DNA of 64,000 nucleotides from Earliella scabrosa (lineage: Eukaryota; Basidiomycota; Agaricomycetes; Polyporales; Polyporaceae): positions 3,069,899 through 3,133,898 of the forward strand of contig JABYQQ010000003.1 in the NCBI GenBank assembly GCA_022605405.1. The letters run 5' to 3'. The notes beneath the pieces are model-generated. The model made no database searches, was not told the origin of the DNA, and saw nothing but the letters and a program-made list of their open reading frames with translations. Within the stretch, counting starts at the first letter, position 1, and the number at the start of each line of letters is the position of its first letter. Below are positions 13,230 to 24,300 of this stretch, one piece after another. A program made the translations under genes and the position numbers.

Positions 13230-13568
13230 GGATTGATGAGAGGCGGGTGAAGCATCGTGTCTGTTCGTCCTTTGACTGTGTGTCCGCAGTGCGTTGGATG
13301 AGTGGCTCTGGATGATGGTGATCACGCTCTACCTGTAGTTCTGCATGTCTTTGGTCGGTTAGCGTCGTGGCTACTTTGTACTTTGTCCGCATTGTGGTGT
13401 ATAGAGTTTTGTGTTGCACAATCCCTTCTGTATCTTAACCCGCCTGGCATGCGCGTACGGACCCTATCTATATTTGGCATTTGCACCTGGCAATGGACGA
13501 GGGAGGTCACCTCCGAAGTACCGTATGAGTAGGCTAGTAATTGCTCACCGACCAGTGACGTACGGAAA
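13230..13568. other. Convergent 3' intergenic region
   Basis: This stretch lies between the stop codons of two converging genes. It is poorer in GC than its neighbours and contains no supported gene, as expected for two 3' UTRs. Confidence 0.5.
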
Positions 13569-14156
13569 TCACGTCGACTTCGCATGGGTCAAGATGTTGA
13601 CAATGACGTCCTTCACCTTCGCAAAACCTTCGTCCGACATTACATCCAGATCCCACTCTCCAGCGAGAAAGTCCGGCAAGAGGACGCGCGTCGAGGGCTC
13701 GGGGCGCGGGATGGCGGGTGGGCTCACGTCGTACGATGCGGTGTCCCCACAGTAGATGCGCATGGACGTCCCGAGGAGGCTAAGGCCCCACAGACGAGGC
13801 ATAGGGCACTCGTCCAGGATCAATGCGTAGCGATCGCGCATCTGCTTGTCCGCACGGTAGCGTAGTTCTGCCTTGCGAGCCCAGGCGTCGTCCTTGGCTT
13901 CGACGATCAGGACCGGATGGCCATCCTTGTCGCATACGACAAAGGAAACGAAAAAGTCGACGGCGTCGCTCCTGTCGTCCCTGAGACGGCTTTGCGGGGC
14001 GACGTAAAAGTTGAATGTCTCTCCGAAGCGCTAGTAGTTGAGGAGCTTGTCGTACGGGCCGTAGTAGCGATTTTCGAACGGCGCGCGTTTGCTCCGGGCG
14101 TGTTCGAAGATAGTGCGCAGGCCGGCCGGCCAGGTGTTCGCTTGGTCGAGTGGCAT
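13569..14156 (-). pseudogene. PD-(D/E)XK nuclease-like ORF with an in-frame stop
   Basis: One frame runs 195 codons from ATG at 14156 to TGA at 13569, with a single TAG at 14033-14031 (codon 42). The sequence on both sides of the stop is clearly the same protein: before it RTIFEHARSK and YYGPYDKLLNY, after it FGETFNFYVAPQ. Residues AVDFF (Asp67) and VLIVEAKDD (Glu86-x-Lys88) have the spacing and beta-strand setting of a PD-(D/E)XK restriction-endonuclease-like core. A block LWGLSLLGTSMRIYCGD follows. Fungal relatives of this kind are uncharacterised. The stop could be a real inactivating mutation, a sequencing error or a missed splice; no intron signals surround it. Translation restarting at Met after the stop would lose the first 41 residues only if the Asp/Glu/Lys core could still fold, which is doubtful. 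Confidence 0.65.
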
Positions 14157-14242
14157 AGTGGCTCACAGCGATAGAAACTCGAAACGAGTGTATAAGGGTG
14201 GAACAGCACTTAGGAGTGACTTAGGAGAGTCGAGACGGCCAA

Positions 14243-14268
14243 CCCTAACCCATTGACACTAGCGCTTA
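14243..14268 (+). promoter_or_regulatory. Telobox-like element
   Basis: CCCTAACCC at 14243-14251 and GCGCTTA at 14262-14268 have the same layout as in the promoter of the SH3/TBC gene at 58 kb. Here they head a decayed copy of that gene's first exon. Confidence 0.5.
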
Positions 14269-14310
14269 ACGATCCATCCTTGCCGAGCTTTGCCGGAGTC
14301 GTCTCCGAAC

Positions 14311-14337
14311 CTCCCTCCCTCTCTCTCTCTCTCTCTT
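14311..14337 (+). repeat. CT-dinucleotide microsatellite
   Basis: A pyrimidine run, with CTCC units followed by about nine CT units, lies in the leader of the decayed exon copy. Confidence 0.8.
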
Positions 14338-17300
14338 GCTGGTCCGTCCTTGCTGTTTGCACAGAAACCTCACTAGCCACCTTGCGGCTACCTGTGTCCT
14401 CGCCGATAACATCGTCGCGTGTCTCTCTGGCGACATATTCTTGCGTATAGTCTCTTCATTCCGACCCCATATCCGCCAACACTCCTTGTCAACTCAACGG
14501 AAGCTGGTAGGGGAATGTGCTTCGAGGACAGTGTACGGTTCTGCGGGACTGCAAAGTTGCGGAGGACGTAGAGGGGCGCATGAAGCTGAAGCTGGAAGGT
14601 GAGTACCATTCCCGACCCTCGTCCTCCCATCAACCTCTCCATGCCCTCTCTTCGAATCCTTGAATCAGAATAACGGACGTATCGTCGCAACATCTCAACA
14701 GCTGCTCCTCCGTTCTGACCGCAGCGCGTCACTCTTACAATTTCCATGCTGTTGTCTTAATTCATGTCATTAGCATGCATCCACACCGCCCTCCCCCGCA
14801 CCCCCTTCTTGGCGTCTCCCTTTCTGTTCGTGTCATCCAGTTCACGCATGACGCTGACCTCGTATGTAGCCCGGAACGCTAATCGAGCGACACCGCGCCC
14901 CCTACCGATATCCTCCAGCGTCCGCTCGGCGCTGAGTAGCACTCGAAGCCACGGCAGGCGATATTCTTCGACCCCCCGATACCGAGCCTCGTCATGCCCC
15001 ACCAAGTCATCCACAAATGCGAAGATAGCGCTCCGCGCAATGCTTGTGCGTGCGCAGATTTGCTGCCGCACCGTATGGTCCCGCCATGCTCTAGAGAATG
15101 CGGAGGTCGAGCAATCATCTCAGTGCTCACAACGGTCAGTACTTCGTACTCAGGATCCACCCACTATCACCATCTGCCTTGTCGTGACATCGAGACCGCT
15201 CTGACTTCCTATGCAGCGATCGAATAACATCCATCTCCTCTCGGCATTGCAATCAAGAGTCGACGTGCCACCGACGGATGCGCTCCACGTCCGCCGTGAA
15301 CACCACAAGGTCCTGACACGACAGCCATACAGAGCTCTGTCATGCCGAGCGAGATCTTCCACGACAATGGTCATCTGTGGAAGTCTCATGGTCGCGGTTG
15401 CTCTCAGCCCACAGTGGTGCGACGCGGTAGCGGCGAGGCCGGCGCGCAATAACCCAGGGATACACACAGGCGCGTCAAGCGCAGTTCTTCGCCTCAGGCT
15501 CCCGTCTCCCTGCACACTGGCCCCATCAAGCTTCAAGGCTCGCTCACTCCCTGGCAGCTCCTTCGCTCCTCGTCTGCGCTTGAGGATCTCTGTGACTCGC
15601 ATCTGTGTCTCGCGTCTGTTGCTTAATCCGGCTCATCCTCATACAACGCGACGGACCGAGAGTCGGACTCTCAAACGGAGCTTGCGGTCGAGGGAGGGAT
15701 GACTTGATGTCGGTCTTTCCGTACTACAGGAAGTGGTGAACGTATGTATCAGTCTGCTTTCGTCCCCAGGAGTACGAAAGTGGATCTGACACACGCTATA
15801 GCGTCTGCTGTTCATAGAGCTCCAAGAGGCGCGCTCGTTGGTCGTTCGTCACAGCCCACAATGCTGTGGATCGGTGAACGATCCGATACGCGCAGCCAGG
15901 TCCTAGCTCCCAGGACCTCACAGGACGCCGCTCGGAAGATACAAGTTCAAGTATCTGTTCCTCGTCTAAAGGACGACCGACCGCTTTGGCTGTCTGCTGG
16001 ACGCCCTATGGCGCCAGCGGTCGCGCGTTATGCTACCATACCTCCAGGCTCCTTTTCCTGTAGGCCGCTCCCGACAGCGCTGCATTGTCAACAGCGAAGA
16101 CGTCTCCTTGGACTTCGGATGGATGACGACCACTTTCCCTCCGGCGGATTCGTCCAAACGGTCAAGCCGACTCGTCAGCCTCTGGTGCCGATACTGTTAC
16201 TGCGCTCACGCCTTGTGTCCTCGGTGGCGCGTCGCTTCCGCCTTCCCCGCCACGTTGCCTGTGCCACATGCCCACTTAAACGGTCATCCAAACGGTCATC
16301 TTCGTCCCAACAGTGCACCGGCCGCAGTAGGCTCGAATGGCCGCGTACACGGAGATGGGCTTGTCGTTCTCCGTCTCGACGATGCGGGTGGCTCTCAGGC
16401 TGGCTCATGAACGCTCCGCCCACATGGCCCAGCATTGCAGATCCGCAGCCGGCTTTTGGACTTATCGTCGTCACTCAGCGACCTCGTTCCTCGTGCGCGT
16501 CTTCAGCCCCGCCGCGCTCAAGGGTCGATATGTCAACATGTCAAGATGAGCATGGTGTATCCGACCATGACCCTCGATCGTGGTCCGCTCGTAGCCTCGT
16601 CGAGCGGTACGCGTCGCGTGCGTCCCATGGTCCATCCGCGTTCTAGCTGCTATCCTCGACCTCGAACTGCCCATGACGACGCGACGGCCTTCGGTCGCAG
16701 CGCGCCAAACGCGATCCGGTCAATTCCCACAAACACGCGTCGTCTCATGCCGGCCCTGTGTCGTCACTGACTGCGAGTCATCCCACTCCCCCACATCAGG
16801 CTCGCTTGGGTTGAAGGGGGCGGAGGATCGTTCGGGTTATTGGACATATGCCTGCGAGCGGCGAGTAAGTACATGTTCGGTCAACCGTAAAATCCCGGGA
16901 GCTTACCTTCATGTCGGATGTGTAGTGCCCGTATACTACGCGTCCCTCGGGACCGTCCCAGGCATCTGCTGCACTGTGCACGGTCTCGCGCTAATTGCGG
17001 TGCAACCCGCCTCCGACAACATGGTGCATTGGAGCTCGGAGGAGAGTGTGCTGCGGAGTCGCCTTGTCCTCGCACTGAGGCCGAGACACGGTGCTGTGCT
17101 GCAGAGTGCATTCGCGGTGCATGGGGGACCACAACGTTGGAGGCTGGAGGTAGCTTGCGAGCGGGGATCGTGCTCGAGCGTCGCGATGGTTTCCGATACA
17201 GCTTGAACGCTCTCGTTCACAGAGCTTCGAGGGCGTGCTTGTTGGCATTGGCTTAGCATCCACGCAAGCAACCAATATACGCAGCTTGTCAGAATGTCAA

Positions 17301-17989
17301 ACGACAACGGTGACAAGTCGTTCAGCAAGTTGTACTCCTACAGCCTACATATCAGTCGCATCGCGTGGACCGCCAACGGCGTGCTGTCCACGCGCGCTCG
17401 CTCGCTCCTCTCCAGCATGCATCTCCGAGTCGATCCCATCACCCTGCCACAGCTATGAACAAGATCGAGCTCGAGTATCAGTCTCAATTCAAGGTCAAGC
17501 TGGTCGACAACGCCCACGACGGCTTCAGCCCGCATCGCGGTCCCAAAGTGGCGAACAGCTCAGGCTGTCGCGTCACTATTTCTTTGCTCTCCAACAACCC
17601 GCCGGCCCGCGCCAGTCGTGCCGTGCTGCACCCTCCACGTTCCGTCCGTATAGGCGACTGCTCTCCCCACGTCGTGCTTGTCTTGGATCGGAGGCATGCA
17701 CGTCGCATTCCACATGAACCGCGGACCCACTCGGCCCACTCTCCCGTCTGCTTGACTTTCGTGGGTCCTCTTCGGACCCTCCCATTGTCTGACCCGACAA
17801 CGACGGCTCTCCTTCTCTCTCTGGTCCGTCTCATCGAGCGCATGCACGCACGCCAACACGGCTTCCCAATCGCCGTTACAGGTGGTGGACTGCGCATAGG
17901 CCCCGCGCGAACGCACAGATCTCGCGTCGTCCGGAACTGACATCTCCGACTCTGTCGTCGACCCGACCCTCGCATGAGACACGATCGCG

Positions 17990-18520
17990 CGAATCGTTCG
18001 CTCGACTCATCTCGTCTTGTCATGACTCTCGACGTCTTCACACCCACACCGTCGGTCTCTGACAACCCACATGCTTCATCGGCGTCATCGTGCTCGCCTC
18101 GGATCCGCCACGGGCCAAGAGTCATTCAAGATGTCGGATCGTGCATTGGATCCCCTATCCTGGAGACGCCCATTCCCCCCATCTCGTATCGACGAATTGT
18201 GCACTTGGCGACCGAATTCGTCGAAGACGTCGTACGGACCTGTCGCCATCAACCGGGGATATGCGCGCCAGGAGTCGGGAGTTGGAGAGCTCGGGTGAAC
18301 GAGCGATGGCTCGTCGTACCTCACCGGGAGCTTCGAGTGCACAGCGCCCTCGAATCATTTGGATTACGCTAGTCGTGCGGTTCGTGCGGAGCGTAGGGAG
18401 GTGCGAGGTTGCTTAGGTTCTGAGAACGTACGGGCACCCTCCGGTGAGTGGTAGGCGAGTGGACGTATCGTATGTTGCGTAGAGCTCACCCTCCCGTATG
18501 TAGTACCGCTACTCCCGGTC
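17990..18520 (+). repeat. Diverged direct repeat, copy 1
   Basis: This matches 19820-20430 in the same orientation. Anchors include AACCCACATGCTTCA against AACCACATGCTTCA, GGAGTCGGGAGT followed by GAGAGCTCGGGTGAACGAGC in both, and a shared end near ATGTAGTACCGC. Indels and many substitutions show the duplication is old. No coding function was recognised. Confidence 0.6.
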
Positions 18521-18649
18521 GAGCCGAGTTTCGGCGCGCTGCAGCAGCACAGGTCGGAGGCGCGGGACGGCGAGTCCCGGACCTGTACGCGAGCTGCCTT
18601 CGGGTCGTCCATAAGCACACACCGCAGGTGTGCAAGCTGATGCACGTCA

Positions 18650-19308
18650 TCTCTGTTCCTGACTCTGGGCCGGACGCCTGGCTGCGAGTGGGGACGAGCG
18701 GGGAATATGTGAGGAAGACGGGTGAGGGCGAGGGTAGAGATGGAGAGAGGAGGTGGAGCGAGGGCGAGGTCGAGAGCGGCGTGGTGGATGTATGCGCGCG
18801 GAGGCACGTCTGAGACGCGGAGTGCGCATGGGAGAGCGGAGGAGAACGGGCGGGTGCAGAGAGGTGCGATGTGCAGAGGTGCAAGCCAGGAGGACCGTCG
18901 GCAGCCGGGTCAATCTAGACGACGATGAGCGAGGAGAGAGCGAGGGCGACGAGCGCGGGCGATGGGTCCAAGACTCCGCGAGCTCGACACAAGCTTCAAG
19001 ACGTCGGGCGCGTGGAGGACACTACGCTGGGATCGGACCGGCCGCGGCGCGCGGAAATCGAGAAGGTGGCGGACGTCGAGCGTGGAGCTCGGGATGTCGC
19101 TGTCGCTGTCGGTTCTGCCATTCTCGGGCGGCATCGGCTAGTCCTAACCGCCTCGCGCTCTGGCCGCGCCCTGTCGGGACGTCTGCAGAGAACGGCTGCG
19201 GACCGGAGCTGGAGACCTGCAGGCAGTGGGACGACCTCGGTACCAACGGCCACTGCAACCGATCCTCTCGCGCGCGAGGTGTGGTCTGCGTACGACGTGC
19301 GGTGGGTC
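18650..19308 (+). repeat. Long direct repeat, copy 1 (partner at 30430-31130)
   Basis: About 650 bp is shared with 30430-31130 in the same orientation, with long nearly identical blocks such as GGATGTATGCGCGCGGAGGC, GACCGTCGGCAGCCGGG and CCAAGACTCCGCGAGCTCGA. The ends coincide near GTGGTCTGCGTACG. Open frames occur on both strands without recognisable domains, so this is probably a mobile-element or segmental relic. Confidence 0.75.
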
Positions 19309-19819
19309 AACAGAGCCAGTGGTTGCGAGGGCCCTCTCGGGGTGGTGAACAGCTACCGTGCCACTACTCCCTGTCTACAAGACCTCGCGCGAACTGGTCC
19401 ATGCTCGCGCTCAATCCCTCTATGCTAATACTCTCCTGGTGCCGCACTCCTCTTGAAGTGACAGCGTGCACCTCAAATTCCGCACGAACCTCTAGCCGAC
19501 TCGGATCGCGCTCTCCTGCCGAGACCTCCGCACGATCGACTGGCGCTTTCTCCGTCTCTTTCCGCAGCTCGAGCTGCTTGCTGCGTGGTCCGTACTTCCA
19601 GACATACCCACCGAATCATCTACGTCGTGTATCCAGACTACGGCTCACCTCAGACGTTCTCTCGGATCCCATGCATGGCACTCGCACGCTTCCTAATCCC
19701 CGTTAGAGGTCGCAGGGCGGCCCATGTCTTCGCTAGAGCGCACCGATCGTTGCGTCCGCGGAGATCGCTATTCCATGCGATCGGACCCCCGACCATTACA
19801 TGGGACCCGACTACAGGAA

Positions 19820-20430
19820 TCGTTCGCTGGTTGCTCTCCTACTCAACCTTATACGACCCTCGACGTACCCGCTTCGTTGTCTCCACACGAACTCGTAGAT
19901 ATCCCGGATCGGGTCGGAAGTGTGTTCTCTGCAGGTTCGACGCCTGTCCGGCATCGTAGGACCGTCAGTCGGGTCTCGGATAACCACATGCTTCAGTGCC
20001 TCGGATCCATCAAGGGCCAAGGGCCGTATGGAACTCTGGATCCTCTATCATGAACGCCTATTCCCTCCATCGCGTGGCCGTGCGGGTCTTCCTGTGCACT
20101 TCGCAGCTGATATTGTCGAGAAATCGAGGAACAGGTCCTCTCCCATCGCACCGGCGTGGTCGCTCTCCGAACTTGGAGCATTCGCGCTAGGAGTCGGGAG
20201 TGGGAGAGCTCGGGTGAACGAGCTATGTGTCGTATCGACTCTCCAAGTGCACGGCGCTATCAGATCGCTGTGATCGCTCTCATCGTACAACTCGTAATGG
20301 TGTGAGAAATCGGCGGCGCGCAGGCGTGCTTCGGTCACCTTGAGAGGCGGACGGACACACTCTGGTGAGTCGGAGGCGAGTGAACGCAGGATGCCTAGAG
20401 CTTACCTCATGTAGTACCGCCACCATCGAT
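19820..20430 (+). repeat. Diverged direct repeat, copy 2
   Basis: Partner of 17990-18520. Its 3' part (GGCGGACGGACACACTCTGG near 20345) is also related to short sequences at 18425 and 27650, so this family has at least three dispersed members. Confidence 0.55.
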
Positions 20431-21383
20431 ACCTCCTCGACCTGTACCCGCACGCTCTCTCGCGGGAGGTCGTCATGCGACTCGCAGGCGAGTTGATGGT
20501 GCTCTGGCGGTGAGGGCTGCTCGCAGCACGGACTTCTAAACCTATGCGCGAGCTGCCTTCGGGTCGTCCACGCAGTTGTGCAAGCTAACGTGCTGCCGAC
20601 TGGGCTGGACGATCGCGTCTGCGACAGACGAGCGAATTTGGGAGAGGAAAGCATGCGGGTCGGAATTATGTTCGAGGAGATACACGAGAGGTGGGAAGCG
20701 GCGCGTATGCCTCTTGATGGTGGGCTGTAAGAGTCGTTGAAGCGCACTCGCAGATTTCATGTATGTGTATACCTCTACAACTCTGCAGCGGGCAGTCGTC
20801 ATGCGTCGGGATGGGCGAATACTTGCCTCGTCCGAGTCGAACTTTGCGCTCTAGCCTCGTACCGTCAGATCCGAAACTCGCTTCTTCAAGCTGTTCAAGC
20901 TTACTCCCGTCTGTCGTTAGTCAGTTCAATTTCCGACGGGAGTGACCTCGAACCGCGGGTCAGCTTGCTCGCGAAGACCCAGTCTGCGGGTGTGTAGGAT
21001 CACACTGCGAACCTAATACCATGTTCTATGCAGGCGAGTGAGTATACGCACGTTGTCCTGCATTCGTGGATTGATAGTCGCAGCGCTGCCACCCGGGCGC
21101 GAGTGCTACGATGGTTGATATCGAGATACGAACTGCTTCTTCAACGTGAGCGCGTCGCTTCTCCATAACATGGTCCAGTTTTCACTGTGACATGTAAGCC
21201 AATACGGAGCCTCGAAATGGTATGCAGCTTTTGAGCTCGCTCATAATCATGGTGTGAAGTTGAGTGCTCGGACACGGGTAGGCCTGATTGCTTCTGTATA
21301 CAAGCATGTGTACACCAGAAACGCGGATACACGATGTCCGTTATAAACCGGTGAACGTAGTAGACAAACTAGATACATGAAGC

Positions 21384-24300
21384 CTATGTTGCGCGATCGA
21401 CGACGTGGATCAACGTCATGCCACCATCCTTCCGACTGAACGCAAGCTGATTCCCGCTAATCGCCATCCCTCCCTTCTCGCGCATCCATATGGTGTCCCG
21501 TCCATCTCGGAACTCCGGAGGGATCCACCCCATGCGACGACAACGGTGTTCGACTATACGCCATACCCACCCATGCTCGACTATGTACACGGGCGTGGTA
21601 GACGGCTCCGATGTGTGATTGAGGGGCATGTGGTCTGTGGGGAGAGATGTGAAGGAGGTGTTGGAGACGATTGCGTGACCGTCCACTGAAAAGGAAACGG
21701 CTTCGACAAGATTGCGGTCTTTGGTGTGAACCCAACCAAGTATTGGAGCGGCCGATGATGCAGTATCCATCTGATTGGCATTGGAGGTGGATTGACGGTG
21801 ATACTGTGAAACATCAAGGGGAGCCATGTCAGCAAACATTCCGACCAAAGCTCGCGTAGAATCGAGGCTGAACGCGACGGATGTGATGATAGAAGTGAAA
21901 TTTTCCAGCCACAGGACCTGCCCAGATTGAACGTCAATGAGTCGGAGGGTAGGATATACGGAAATCTTGGTAGTGCGGGAATCATAGTTGTCTGGGACAT
22001 GATATGGAACATTTGAAGGTGGAGGATGTGCAATTGGATCGGAGGAGGGTGATGAGCGGTCCAAAAAGCCTGCAAGAACCAATGTGGAGTCCGAAGACAC
22101 AGCTATGGCTGTAACACGGTAGTTCCCTTGGTGGATTGTGCTAGGAGGGACGGTGGGCTGATTGCGTTGGAGAGAGCGGAGGTGGATGGCATTGAGATCT
22201 CCGTACATGATCGATTGGTCGTCGTGAGCAAAGCATCCCGCCCACACTTCGCTATTCAGATGATCGACTACAAAGGCAGGCTTGGTGGCGGGTGGGCCAT
22301 GGGAATCGTTCACTCCCCAGACGAAAATCTTGCAGTCTTTGTCCAGAAGGGTACCCGCCATGAGAAGGTGTCCGGTTGATGACCACTTCAGGAAGGTGAC
22401 CTCGGAGCTGTGAGTCCTCCCTGGACTTAGCAAGCACATCTTCTCCTCGCCACTGGCGGTGTCCAGAATGACAAGATCCATGCCTACACCCCCACAAGCC
22501 ACAAGAGCCCCATCTGAACTGAAGCTGATGGAGCGAACTAGGGTCTGTGTCTGCCTAGAAGGCTGCTTCTGGTTTTTGACGGTGCGAGAGGAGGGAAGGA
22601 GTGGACGGACCATCCACTCTGGCCATCGTGACATGATGTCTTGAGACCAGAGGACGACGTCATCACTGATCGCCTCGGTTTGCATGCTTGTGATGCGGAC
22701 AAGGGGGTCCCCACCGGCTGACACAACATACTGTCCATCGGGAGAGAGCTGCATGGTCCATATGAGGGTTAGAATGCTGTGTGCGAAGAGTGTGGAAAGG
22801 AGATGTCCCGTCGCAACATCGTAGATCTCGATTAACCCGTGGTTAGAGCCTGCCGCAAGCTTCGTGTCGTTCGGAGAGAAGTCCACTGCCGTCCAGTACG
22901 TGGGCTGGGTCCGGATGTGGCGAAGAGCAGACCAGGTGCGCCTATCCCACAATGTGATAACCCCATCATCACAGCCGCATGCCGCCAGCGCGTTGTCATG
23001 CGAGATGGAAATAGAGTAGACCTCAGTTTCGTGCTGGAGACTCTGTACGCACTGCTTGGTTCGGACATCCCAGACCCGCGCTGTATGGTCATATGATGCC
23101 GAGAGGAGGAGTTTACTGTCCCTCGTGAACGTGATTTGACGGACCCAATTCTCGTGTCCGGTGAGAACAGTGGCAGACTCGGCTGTAGAAGCCGTGTCCC
23201 ATATGGAGATGGTCTTGTTCGAGGAACACAGCGCAGCATTATGACCATCTGGAGAGTACTTGATGCAGAACACCAGGTCAGGATGTAGATGTCTGGAGGA
23301 GCTGAGGCATGCCCCAGTAGCAATGTCCCACTCCTCTACAACCCCCGGTGAGCCCTGGCGGCTAATGCAGGAGAGAATCCGCTGGCCGTCTGGGGAGATC
23401 GCGGCCGCACAAATCTCCGCATATGGTTCTGTAGTTGTCATTGTGTGTAAAAGTGCCCCTGTGCGTGCATTGCAGAGACCTATCGTGTCGACCGCTCCAA
23501 ACACAACCACTTGACCGTCTGGAGAGACCGATATGGAATTAACAATCTGGTGTTGTGTATCAATGGTCAGAGTGTCATGTGGCCAATGCATCCATGCGCC
23601 CAATTTGACAGAGAGACGATCGAGCCTAAGGATGGGGAATAAAGGTTGCTTTGTGTATGTCTGCAGGAGAAGGCTCTCGGTGGGACTAAAAGTGAGGATG
23701 CATCGGTAGATCTCAGACCATGATGCTGCTACTGCGGGGTATGTCAGCCGCACCGCTCTCTCGCAGTCATAGAGCAACCGGCTGGTCATGTTCTGCAGTC
23801 GTTGAGACGATGCATTCTGGAACAACGATGAGATATTGTAGCACGAAGTTATTCATCTGTTCTCATACTTACTTCGAGAGCACGTCGACTAGTTTGAAGC
23901 GCGTCGACTGTGATATCCATTGAGCCGAGGATACTCAGCGCAGAGAGCCAGTCGAGAAGTTTGCGCTCAGAGAATTGCTTGACAAGATCAAGTAGTTCCT
24001 CATCAACCTCGGCGTTCGTCGTGTGGTATGCCCAGTGACGACAGGCGTATTGTAGATGGGGAGGAATATGCTTGAAGATTCTGCTCTCTAGGTCCGGGAC
24101 CTCCTCGTTCAGTAGACTCGTATCCTCTACCTTGCAGATGTTGAACAGTAGATTTTCGATGAGAATCTTGAGGCATCCCTTCGCCATGACCGCATGCTGC
24201 ATGCATCGGTCAACAAGATATCGTGTGTTGATACATCGTGCAGGATCTACGATGAACTCCGCAAACGATAGGTGACTGAGACGGAGAGGCTCGTCATGCG

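Larger units (their letters stand above)
14243..14598 (+). pseudogene. Decayed copy of the SH3/TBC gene promoter and first exon
   Basis: The segment starts with the telobox element, continues through a pyrimidine-rich leader, and ends at a GTGAGT donor after GAAG, as the functional exon does (GAAG then GTCAGT). The best coding match is near 14540 (GTTCTGCGGGACTGCA here against GCGCTGCAGGACTGCA in the gene, then TTGCGGAG in both). The distance from telobox to donor is about 355 bp here and 352 bp in the gene. The start codon region is not preserved. This is the most diverged of the three well-supported copies. Confidence 0.55.
14599..21383. other. 6.8-kb region of decayed, duplicated DNA without a supported gene
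   Basis: Many overlapping open frames exist (up to 300 codons at 15744-16646), but none has a recognisable domain, and several strands and frames are open over the same bases, as in GC-rich noncoding DNA. One minus-strand frame at 14757-15071 has a somewhat protein-like composition (FAFVDDLVGHDEARYRG) and may be an exon remnant. The stretch contains diverged internal repeats (see 17990-18520 with 19820-20430) and one half of a long-range repeat (18650-19308). Short similarities, for example near 15820 and 17215, suggest more old duplications. Confidence 0.45.

Noticed and set aside
15744..16646. 300-codon open frame on the plus strand
   Set aside because: No domain, irregular composition, and overlapping open frames on other frames and the opposite strand. 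It looks like chance openness in GC-rich decayed DNA.
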